From: Gammaproteobacteria bacterium
GTDB lineage: Bacteria > Pseudomonadota > Gammaproteobacteria > Pseudomonadales > Pseudohongiellaceae
Length of the DNA stretch: 51,635 nt
NCBI GenBank assembly: GCA_030427065.1
Contig: JAUHWU010000008.1
Coordinates: 1 to 51,635 of the forward strand
Reading direction: 5' to 3'
Made by a program: the position numbers and the translations under genes. How positions within the stretch are numbered: the stretch's first letter is position 1; every line of letters starts with the position of its first letter. The notes under the pieces were generated by a model that did not search any database, was not told the origin of the DNA, and saw only the letters and a program-made list of their open reading frames with translations. Positions 38,625-46,148 of this stretch are shown here, piece after piece.

Positions 38625-39073
38625 AAATCTGGATAGATGCTGATGCCTGTCCGGTCGTAATAAAAGAAATTTTGTTCAAGGCTGCCAGGCGTACCGGCTT
38701 TCAACTTACCCTGGTGGCAAATCAGGCAATGCAGACACCGCCGGATAAAAACATTACCTCACTGCAGGTTCCCCAGGGATTTGATGTGGCCGATGATGAG
38801 ATTGTGAAACTGGTTGAGGCAGGAGATCTCGTTATCACTGCGGATATCCCTCTGGCAGCTGAAGTGATTGAGAAAGGCGCGCTGGCTCTGAGTCCGCGCG
38901 GTGAGCTTTTTACGCCAAACAATATCAAGGGACGACTTAATATGCGCGATTTCCTGGACACTATGCGTGGTAGTGGTATTAATACAGGTGGGCCGCCACC
39001 GTTAAACCAACAGGATCGGCAGGCCTTTGCCAATCATCTGGACAGACTACTGGCTGCTGCCGCTAGCAGGTAA
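38621..39073 (+). CDS. yaiI: YaiI/YqxD family (DUF188) protein
   Basis: 150 residues, starting [17 protein letters not shown] and containing VANQAM and [18 protein letters not shown], the well-known DUF188 PIN-like fold signatures. The reaction is uncharacterised; nuclease function has been proposed from the fold. The start overlaps the cupin stop (ATGA). Confidence 0.95.
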   Translation: MKIWIDADACPVVIKEILFKAARRTGFQLTLVANQAMQTPPDKNITSLQVPQGFDVADDEIVKLVEAGDLVITADIPLAAEVIEKGALALSPRGELFTPNNIKGRLNMRDFLDTMRGSGINTGGPPPLNQQDRQAFANHLDRLLAAAASR

Positions 39074-39219
39074 TATCGCAGGCAAGTAAGCAGCAATTAA
39101 GACGACAGCAGTCAGTTTAATCAATACAGAGATCGAATATGCCTGGCCTCATTCGACATGACGTCTGTATCACCCTGAAACTACAGGGGAATAATTACCC
39201 TCAAAGGGGTAAAAAATTC

Positions 39220-39248
39220 TTGTACGAAAACCCAACTGGCAGTATAAA
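39220..39248 (+). promoter_or_regulatory. Strong promoter candidate upstream of the SET gene
   Basis: TTGTAC (39220-39225), a 17-bp spacer, then TATAAA (39243-39248). Transcription would begin near 39255, directly before a terminator hairpin. Confidence 0.65.
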
Positions 39249-39260
39249 GCGCGTCAGAAA

Positions 39261-39299
39261 CGGTCCGAAACTCTGATTCCCAGAGACGGATCGTTTTTT
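39261..39299 (+). terminator. Intrinsic terminator in the leader of the SET gene
   Basis: Stem CGGTCCG/CGGATCG (with one G-T pair) plus an inner CTCTG/CAGAG stem, then six T. It sits between the promoter above and the SET start (39333), so it may attenuate that gene or end a roughly 45-nt RNA. Confidence 0.75.
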
Positions 39300-39332
39300 G
39301 TTTGTTTACCCCTTACTGGAGATCTAAAAAGA

Positions 39333-39845
39333 ATGCTTTATCCACAAACTTTTGGAAACAATCCTTTGTTCCCCCAAGCATGTGATTTTGCAGTCGTCCC
39401 GAAAGATAATAACTCGGGATTTGGTGTTATCACTTACCGTTCTTTTAAAGCAGGTGAATTACTGGCGCAGGTCAGTGGTGAAATTGTGCCTGATATCAGA
39501 CAGCATACCCTTCAGGTTTCTGAAGGAAGACATATGTACGACCCATATTTTACCGGTTATTTGCTGCACTCCTGTGAGCCTAACGTATCTTTGGATATGC
39601 AAAGAAAAACGTTGACCGCATTAACAGACATTCCCATCGGCAGTTACCTGTTTATGGATTATGCCGAAACTGAAGACACGCTGTTCAAACAATTTAGCTG
39701 CTGTTGTGGCAGTGAGTCCTGTCGTGGCTGGATTACCGGCCGCAAGGAAGTTGGCTATCATCTTGTTCTGGAGCAATTCATGGACAATATCCTGGAAAAC
39801 CAGGACAAGAAACGACTCCAGTTAGCAGAACATGAGTCAGAGTAA
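39333..39845 (+). CDS. SET-domain lysine methyltransferase-like protein
   Basis: 170 residues, a compact SET domain. The SET signature lies in HSCEPN (79-84), and the catalytic-Tyr region is MDYAETED (Tyr110); a post-SET Cys cluster (CCCGSESC, 123-130) should bind zinc. Bacterial SET proteins methylate lysines of ribosomal or other proteins. Its last 14 bp overlap the PLP gene, which suggests a linked function. The target is unknown. Confidence 0.85.
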   Translation: MLYPQTFGNNPLFPQACDFAVVPKDNNSGFGVITYRSFKAGELLAQVSGEIVPDIRQHTLQVSEGRHMYDPYFTGYLLHSCEPNVSLDMQRKTLTALTDIPIGSYLFMDYAETEDTLFKQFSCCCGSESCRGWITGRKEVGYHLVLEQFMDNILENQDKKRLQLAEHESE

Positions 39846-41046
39846 ACCCATGCACTGGTGGCAAAGGGAAGACCTTTGCTACCAGGACGGCGTGCTTTTT
39901 TTTGCCGGGCAATCCGTGGCAGACCTGGTCCGTGAAGTTGGCACACCGGGCTTTGTGTATTCCATGGGGCGAGTTCTGCAAAATCTTGATCGTCTGCATA
40001 ACGCACTTGATGATGCCGACCTGAATGGACGGCACAGTGTCCTGTATGCCATGAAAGCCAACCGCTTTGCGCCCCTGCTGGCAGCCCTCAAGCAGTCTGG
40101 CAAGTGCGGTATAGATGCCTGCTCTCCCCGCGAAGTCGAACATGCAATCAGTTGCGGCTTCAATGCCAATGAGATTTCCTTTACTGCTGGCAGTCTTTCG
40201 CGTCGTGATTACCGCTTGTTATCACGTTATGAAGGTCTGTTTTTTGATGCCGATTCCATTCATGGCATCCGTGCGTGGGGTGAAATGTTTTCCGGCACGG
40301 AAATAGGTATTCGTGTTAACCCCGGCATGGGTATCAGCCGTGATGGTAATGAACGGCTTCAGTATGCCGGTGATGTCACTACCAAGTTTGGTATTTACAG
40401 GGAGCAGTTTCATGAAGCTCTGGCTGCGGCCAGGGATTATGGCCTGGACGTCACCAAGATACATTTTCACACCGGCTGTGGATTCCTTACGCCCCAGTTA
40501 CCCATCTGGGAAAGTATCATTGAACAATGTCAGTGGTTCATTGAACAATGCGATTCGGTGACCCGGGTTAATGTGGGTGGTGGTCTTGGCGTTCCCCATG
40601 TGGAGAGTGACCAGGCTCTGGACCTTCAGCTTTGGGCACAGGCGCTGGCGCGTCAGTTCGGTGACAAGGGCTTGCATGTGGAAATAGAACCAGGGGATTA
40701 CCTGGTAAAGGATGCCGGTCTGTTATTGCTGGAAAAGACATACCTGGAGCGTAAACGCGATGTCATGTTCCTGGGGGTTGATGCCGGCTTTAATATTGCT
40801 CCGGAACCGGCCAATTATAATCTGCCGTTTCAACCGGTCCCGGTGTTTTACCAGGATGAGCCACTGCAGACTTATCACGTGGTGGGGAATATTAATGAGG
40901 CGCTGGATGTCTGGTATGAAAATGCCCGGCTCCCGGATATGGACGAAGAGGATTTCCTGGTGCTGATTAATGCGGGGGGCTATTCCTCATCCATGGCGTC
41001 CAATCATTGTATGCGCGGTGAGTTTAAGGAAAGGTTGCTGGGCTAG
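39832..41046 (+). CDS. Fold-type III PLP-dependent enzyme, diaminopimelate decarboxylase-like
   Basis: 404 residues. The PLP lysine is Lys75 in LYAMKANRF. Visible are IGIRVNPGMG, KFGIYREQF, IHFHTGCGF and the glycine-rich VNVGGGLGVP. Against diaminopimelate and ornithine decarboxylases, HIGSQ is replaced by HTGCG, and the CDxxD/CESxD loop by NINEALD, losing the Cys. So an amino-acid decarboxylase or related activity is likely, but not lysA. The start overlaps the SET gene by 14 bp. Confidence 0.8.
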   Translation: MSQSKPMHWWQREDLCYQDGVLFFAGQSVADLVREVGTPGFVYSMGRVLQNLDRLHNALDDADLNGRHSVLYAMKANRFAPLLAALKQSGKCGIDACSPREVEHAISCGFNANEISFTAGSLSRRDYRLLSRYEGLFFDADSIHGIRAWGEMFSGTEIGIRVNPGMGISRDGNERLQYAGDVTTKFGIYREQFHEALAAARDYGLDVTKIHFHTGCGFLTPQLPIWESIIEQCQWFIEQCDSVTRVNVGGGLGVPHVESDQALDLQLWAQALARQFGDKGLHVEIEPGDYLVKDAGLLLLEKTYLERKRDVMFLGVDAGFNIAPEPANYNLPFQPVPVFYQDEPLQTYHVVGNINEALDVWYENARLPDMDEEDFLVLINAGGYSSSMASNHCMRGEFKERLLG

Positions 41047-41103
41047 GAAATTCAAAACGGTTGTGTAAAAATCTTCAGGCAAATTCCCATATCCCTGTGA
41101 AAA

Positions 41104-41140
41104 CGTCGGATGACGGCTCTGCGAGCCTTATCCGACCTAC
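41104..41140 (-). repeat. REP-like palindrome, copy 5
   Basis: CGTCGGATGACGGCTC...GAGCCTTATCCGACCTAC, between the convergent PLP and deacylase genes, in the same arrangement as copy 1. Confidence 0.85.
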
Positions 41141-41159
41141 ACCACAAGCCGGTTTTGAC

Positions 41160-42236
41160 TCAGGCAGTGTGCACGGTCCAGACCGGTTTGTCGTCATTAC
41201 CCGCTTTCTCACCCATGCCGATCAAATAACGTTCCATGACGTAGCACAGACAATCCTGTCGAATAATATGTTCTTCCAGGGTGAGCATCGCCGGCATCAG
41301 GGTTTTCAGATTAACCAGCTTATGGTCGTTAATCTCGAATAACTGATGAGTGATATCTTCGCCATCCTCATTTAATACCAGTATGGGGGCGGAGACTTCA
41401 TTGCTTATTGTGGCTATGGACGTACCGGGCGGAATTTCCTCGAAATTCAGTGTCTCTATACCCTGAATAAACTGAATATCCGCAGCGCTGCCATCAAAAC
41501 TGAAGCTTACCATCTCGGGTATTTTTATCACCGCCAGCGTATGGAACAGGTCAATATCCTGATCAGTGACTTCATCCTGCGGTATAGTTTCAAGATTTAA
41601 CACCTGGTCGACAAAGTGGGTGGCCAGCTGTATACCGAACTCATCCCCCACCTTGCCGCACTCCAGAGTGACGGAAGGACACAAATGCGAAAAGGCCTTG
41701 CTCTGTACCCCGCCGGGCTGCACAAAATAAATCATGGTTGTGGAAAACAGACGTGACAGATTTAAAAATTGTGGCGTCAGTTTGTTTACGCAACCGTAAT
41801 GGGGATTGATACCGGTATTATTATGAATATCTATTGAGGCAAATAAGGGCAGGCGTGCCATCTCATGGAGTAATTCAGCAATGTCATGGTGTATCGCAGA
41901 TTCCTTGTCCAGTTTTCCTTCCAGCCAGATTCGATTGAAATCAGGCTGGTCGTCCAGACGTCTTAAACCTTTGCTGGCGGCCTTTACGTTGCCAATGAAC
42001 AAAAGGATGGAGCGGGGCAGTTGAGTTTCCTGATACTGTTTCAGTATGTTTTGTGCGACAACCAGGCCAGTAGGCTCATTGCCATGCAGCAGTACCGATA
42101 AAAACAGCGGCTCTTTTCTATTTCCATCCAGGGAGATGAGTGTGCTGTCAGGAATGATCCTGTGTAAATGTTCTGCAGAACAAGTGAGAAAACCTTCGGG
42201 AAGTTTATTTATGCGCCTGATCATTTGGTAAGTCAT
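41160..42236 (-). CDS. M14-type succinylglutamate desuccinylase/aspartoacylase family protein
   Basis: 358 residues. The zinc site is HGNEPTG (His51, Glu54) with a further His in SIDIHNNTG; a catalytic Glu lies in TLECGKVGDE. These define AstE/AspA-like amidohydrolases. It starts 13 bp after the GCS2-like gene, a pair that suggests making and trimming of an amide-linked product. Whether the substrate is an N-acyl amino acid or a peptide is unknown. Confidence 0.85.
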   Translation of the reverse strand: MTYQMIRRINKLPEGFLTCSAEHLHRIIPDSTLISLDGNRKEPLFLSVLLHGNEPTGLVVAQNILKQYQETQLPRSILLFIGNVKAASKGLRRLDDQPDFNRIWLEGKLDKESAIHHDIAELLHEMARLPLFASIDIHNNTGINPHYGCVNKLTPQFLNLSRLFSTTMIYFVQPGGVQSKAFSHLCPSVTLECGKVGDEFGIQLATHFVDQVLNLETIPQDEVTDQDIDLFHTLAVIKIPEMVSFSFDGSAADIQFIQGIETLNFEEIPPGTSIATISNEVSAPILVLNEDGEDITHQLFEINDHKLVNLKTLMPAMLTLEEHIIRQDCLCYVMERYLIGMGEKAGNDDKPVWTVHTA

Positions 42237-42249
42237 GCTAGCAGGTCAT

Positions 42250-43668
42250 TTATTCCAGAGTCCATTCATGGACGGGCTGTTCAGTCTGTTGAAGTTCATA
42301 GTAGCGATTAACCATAGCCTGCATGTCATGGCCGTGTTTGGCTACCCAGGCGCGTTGCCAGATGGCACCATTTTGCCGGTTCTCGGCTCTCCCCTGAATA
42401 ATGCCCAGCCAATGTTTGATACTGCTTTCATCAATCCCGAGATCCTCCAGACCTTGAGTAGCTAGGGTAATTAATTCATTGATGATGAGATCGCCAACCT
42501 TGAGCTCGCGGCCACCAGTCCATATTACAGAGGCATTGAGCCCGAAGCGGGCACATTCGTAAAAGTTGTTTTTGGCGACATCGAAAGCAATACAGTCAGA
42601 CACTTTTTCATGGCGCAGGGTCAGCCCGTGACTCAGGCCATAATAAAACGCAGCATTGGCAAAGCTATCACGAATAGTTGGACCAGCCGGCACGACTCGA
42701 TGTTCGATTCGAAGATGGGCTTTATTGTTTTTATCAAAGTCGATCAGGGGGCGGTTCCAGCGCCATATGGTGCCATTATGGAATTTAAGATGGGCCAGTT
42801 TTTCGGCAGGGGCATCATTTACCAGGGGCAGCAGAGCAGGGTACTGGACCAGGTTTTCCGCAAAACACTCCATCAGGGAATCCTGCAAATACCCGTAGCC
42901 AAAAGAAACCCTGCGTTTCCCCGGGGCACCGATTTCGACACTTTGCTCAAACAGGGGAATACGGGTTTCATCCCAGAGATCCTTGCCAAACAGGTAGGGT
43001 GAGTTGGCTGAAATGGCCACCATCGGTGCTGATGCCAGCAAGGTCGCGTTAAAGACATTGACCGATTCCTCCATGGGAATCTGGAAATGAATCTGAAATG
43101 AAGTGGTCGCCGCTTCCAGCATCACATCATTCTTAAGCGTGTCCATTTCATCCTTGCCATTGATATGTAAATGCAGGGGTTTGAAACCACGCATTTTCAG
43201 AATTTGATGATTCAGGGCTTTATAGCGTGACAGGGAGGACATGTTGTCCATGTTCAGATCGCTTTCACGCAGATGAGGCAGGATGCCGACCATGAGGATT
43301 TTTTCATCACGGCTGCTGGCCGCCGCAGCACAATGACGCCAGGTCTTTAACAGATCCTGATACATTCGCTCCAGCGCATTATCGGTCAGAATGGTGGCGT
43401 CCCCATTGACTTCAAAATTAAAGGTGGCAAGCTCGGGCACCACATTTTTGTCATTGAGACTGGCCAGGAAAGCATCGTTATCCGGCGCGGCATGGTTGCT
43501 GCTGTCAAGCAACCAGGCCTCTAGCTCAAAACCCGCTTTATAGCCCTGCTTGGAGAAAAGGGACTGGTCAAAATAGCTCTCCAGCAGCCTGGTTTCCTCG
43601 GTTAACTGCTGCTTGAACCTTGCCAGTTCAGCGTTGGAAAAATCGCTGGATTCAATTTCCTGGCCCAT
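42250..43668 (-). CDS. Glutamate--cysteine ligase-like (GCS2) amidoligase
   Basis: 472 residues. The glutamate-binding start is AGFELEAWLLD; HFQIPM and HLRIEHRVVPAGPT are typical glutamate-cysteine ligase/GCS2 core words. It differs from E. coli GshA in length and N-terminus. It probably forms a gamma- or alpha-amide bond using ATP; glutathione synthesis is possible but not shown, since the next gene is a deacylase rather than gshB. No upstream partner was found. Confidence 0.82.
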   Translation of the reverse strand: MGQEIESSDFSNAELARFKQQLTEETRLLESYFDQSLFSKQGYKAGFELEAWLLDSSNHAAPDNDAFLASLNDKNVVPELATFNFEVNGDATILTDNALERMYQDLLKTWRHCAAAASSRDEKILMVGILPHLRESDLNMDNMSSLSRYKALNHQILKMRGFKPLHLHINGKDEMDTLKNDVMLEAATTSFQIHFQIPMEESVNVFNATLLASAPMVAISANSPYLFGKDLWDETRIPLFEQSVEIGAPGKRRVSFGYGYLQDSLMECFAENLVQYPALLPLVNDAPAEKLAHLKFHNGTIWRWNRPLIDFDKNNKAHLRIEHRVVPAGPTIRDSFANAAFYYGLSHGLTLRHEKVSDCIAFDVAKNNFYECARFGLNASVIWTGGRELKVGDLIINELITLATQGLEDLGIDESSIKHWLGIIQGRAENRQNGAIWQRAWVAKHGHDMQAMVNRYYELQQTEQPVHEWTLE

Positions 43669-43869
43669 ATACCCTCTTAAAGTTTGCTATTTTCAAAATT
43701 GATCTGTGAACTCTAAAAATTCTTCAAAGCCCATAATCATTAAAACACAGGTGGATTAAAGGAAAATACCCGGAAACACTGGAAAAGCGGCGTTAATCTT
43801 AGTAGGATTGCGGCCTTCGAAAATCCGGCTGTGTCCTGCGGTCGTATATTCGATGTCAATTCACATTAC

Positions 43870-43944
43870 TGGGGTGTAGCCAAGCGGTAAGGCAACGGAC
43901 TCTGGTCATGCGTCAAGAGAGGCGAATCTGCAAGGGATTCGTGG
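43870..43944 (+). pseudogene. Truncated tRNA-Gln duplicate
   Basis: The first 35 nt match the functional tRNA-Gln at 43959 (both preceded by TTACT, giving a 39-bp direct repeat), then ACTCC is missing, GTCATGCGT returns, and the T-arm and 3' acceptor arm are replaced by unrelated sequence that cannot pair with the 5' strand. No CCA end. Not functional. Confidence 0.85.
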
Positions 43945-43958
43945 TTAAACAGTTTTAC

Positions 43959-44033
43959 TGGGGTGTAGCCAAGCGGTAAGGCAACGGACTCTGACTCCGT
44001 CATGCGTAGGTTCGAATCCTACCACCCCAGCCA
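43959..44033 (+). tRNA. tRNA-Gln (CUG)
   Basis: 75 nt with encoded CCA. Acceptor TGGGGTG pairs with CACCCCA; anticodon stem ACGGA/TCCGT with loop CTCTGAC gives CUG; T-arm GTAGGTTCGAATCCTAC is canonical. Confidence 0.96.
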
Positions 44034-44154
44034 TTTTCTCCTCTTTTTATCATTTCCATCAGGATGCTTGCATGCACACGGGTGGACTGTTCCAATATGT
44101 CTGTTGGCTCTACTTTCTTTCATTCCTCTTACTATTCGATTATGGATATTGAAC

Positions 44155-44691
44155 ATGCTTGAAAATACCTCCAATAAGTGGGGACTCCCGATACGGGTCA
44201 TGCATGGCATTGGCATGGTACTGGTTTTAATTCTTATTATTCACGGTTGGTGGATGACGGAATTTGCGCCCCGGGAAAGCCGCTTTAATCAATATGCCTG
44301 GCATGCGTCGTTTGGTTATGCCTTGTTGCTTCTTACGGCTCTGCGTATAACGTGGCGTGGACTTTATAAAGCGCCCGAGCCTCCCGCAGACTCCCTGAAA
44401 TGGGAGCGTAATCTGGCAGCGCTGGGACATATTGCCCTGTATGTGTTTGTGCTGTGTTGCGCAATTTTAGGCTGGGCTCTGGCCGGCACCTTCAGCCAGC
44501 CCCTGGATGCAAAATTACTGGGCTTTATTCCGATGCCGATGATTATGTCAGGTAATGAATTACATGGGTTATTGGAAGAAAATCATGGTTTATTTGCATG
44601 GGTGTTGGCAGCGCTCGTGGTATTTCATCTCATCGCAACGGCTTATCACCAGTTTTACAAAAAAGATAAATTACTGCAGCGTATGTTTTGA
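44155..44691 (+). CDS. Cytochrome b561-type membrane protein
   Basis: 178 residues with four membrane helices and histidines placed for haem b: MHGIGM, WHASFG, GHIALYV and FHLIATAYHQF. The bacterial b561/YodB type passes electrons between membrane quinol and periplasmic partners. The ATG at 44155 was chosen because the longer frame begins inside tRNA-Gln. Upstream signal is weak. Confidence 0.88.
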   Translation: MLENTSNKWGLPIRVMHGIGMVLVLILIIHGWWMTEFAPRESRFNQYAWHASFGYALLLLTALRITWRGLYKAPEPPADSLKWERNLAALGHIALYVFVLCCAILGWALAGTFSQPLDAKLLGFIPMPMIMSGNELHGLLEENHGLFAWVLAALVVFHLIATAYHQFYKKDKLLQRMF

Positions 44692-44768
44692 AAATCAGTG
44701 ATTTTTTAGACAGGCACCTGGCATAGTTGATGGCAAAGAGTGGTTTGTTCTGATGCTAGGCTATGAAA

Positions 44769-45194
44769 TTATGGAGCCTCATAAAGTGAGACCAAAAAGT
44801 CATGAAGTTGCTTGTGATGTCTCTTTGTTTTCTCAAGATCCTCTTCTTTTCTTATGGCAAAAAGAGGGAACTTTTCTTTAATTTCAATTTCTGTATAGAG
44901 TTGGTATCCCATCGACCAATCAGGAAAATTACGACTTGTAGATTCATTGTCTTCCAAAATTGCGAAATAGCTATTGCGTTTATCATTTTGAATATTGAGA
45001 AGTAGTTGCTCAATTTCCTTTTCCTCACCTTCGATATATTGCACGAATCGACCGAAAAAAAAGATCAGGATCCCGGTTATATTGTGTTGAGTGTTATTTA
45101 ATTGTGATTCCTGGAGTAAATCCAGAATATCATTTTCTGATAAAGGGGTGGTCGCAAGACTGGTGTAAATAACCTGGCGCTTTTAATGATCCAT
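44769..45194 (-). pseudogene. BLUF-domain photoreceptor pseudogene 1
   Basis: In one frame from MDH at 45194 to the stop at 44769: the flavin-binding Tyr in QVIYTSLATT, Asn in QHNITG, Gln in RFVQYIEG and Trp in FPDWSMG are all present. A TAA at 45183-45185 follows the third codon; the aligned start codon of the tandem copy is TTG, here AAG. So the frame lacks a usable start for the BLUF fold. Rich in A and T. Remnant of a blue-light sensor. Confidence 0.75.
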
Positions 45195-45506
45195 TCGAGG
45201 ATTTTCAATTCTTTTTCCAGACTCTATTATGGACTAACGGTATGCGGGCATATTGATATCAATCAAGCTGTAATGTCCTGAGTCGGATTTACTCAGTATC
45301 TTTTAGACAGGGTGATGTTTTAATAATTGTGAAGAGTTATTTGCTAAAGGCTTTGGTGATATTCGTTTTGAAGTCATGCTGAAAATGTATCTGTAGTCTT
45401 CTGGTTTACTCTCCTGTCAGAAGTCGATATTTCTTTATTATTTTTTATACCTTGAAGCTTTCTTTAATTTTTTAAAATCGAATAGCAGGTAGATTTTAAT
45501 CAGGTA
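45195..45506. other. Gene-free AT-rich stretch between BLUF copies
   Basis: No open frame, RNA gene or repeat was recognised here. Confidence 0.6.
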
Positions 45507-45923
45507 TCAGTAAGGCGACTTATAAAGGGATGTAAGGTAACTATGCATTTCCTGATGTTGATTGCTAATAAAGCCCAGGTTCTGCTCTGACTTTATATCA
45601 AAAAAAGGATGTTCTTCCTTAAGTTGATTTTCCTCGTATCTGAGAAATCCCATGGACCAGTCGGGGAAGTTTTGTTTTTGTATCTGACGATCAATTAAAA
45701 TAGTGAAGTCAGTATTTCTTTTATCACTCTTGATATTGGTAATCAGCTGTTCTATGGCTGAATCTTCACCTTCAATACATTGAATAAACTGATTGTTAAA
45801 AAAAACGAGCACACCGGTGATATGATTTTTTTTATTGTTTATTCGAGACTTTCTTAATAAAGCAAAAAGATTTTCATCATCTTATGATTTGGTAGCAAGA
45901 CTGCAATACATGAACTGACGCAA
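45507..45923 (-). pseudogene. BLUF-domain photoreceptor pseudogene 2
   Basis: From a TTG at 45923 (preceded by AAAAGGA at 7 nt) the frame reads RQFMYCSLATKS, then TAA at 45882-45884, then DDENLFALLRKS and the rest of a BLUF domain: HITGVL, FIQCIEGED and FPDWSMGF. The stop cuts the FAD-binding part after 13 codons. Paralogous to copy 1. Confidence 0.75.
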
Positions 45924-46148
45924 TTTGAGATCCTTTTCTGAATGTTCTTAGGTAGTCTGCATGCCTTGAAAAAAAGTGAATTATCAAAGCAACCAAAGTT
46001 GTTAATAGGTAAAACATGACCGTCTTGCCAGCTGAAGCTGTATTTTTCTTCAGTATTCCCCCTATACTATGAAAGCAATAGAACAATTATTATAAAAAAA
46101 TAAATACAACTAACGATCATTTGCAAAATTAATTCACAAAGGATGTAC

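Noticed and set aside
44002-44154. N-terminal extension of the cytochrome b561 frame
   Set aside because: Begins inside tRNA-Gln, so the internal ATG at 44155 was used.
45877-46086. 69-residue minus-strand frame with one hydrophobic run
   Set aside because: Lies over the BLUF 2 remnant in another frame, with no signal or family.
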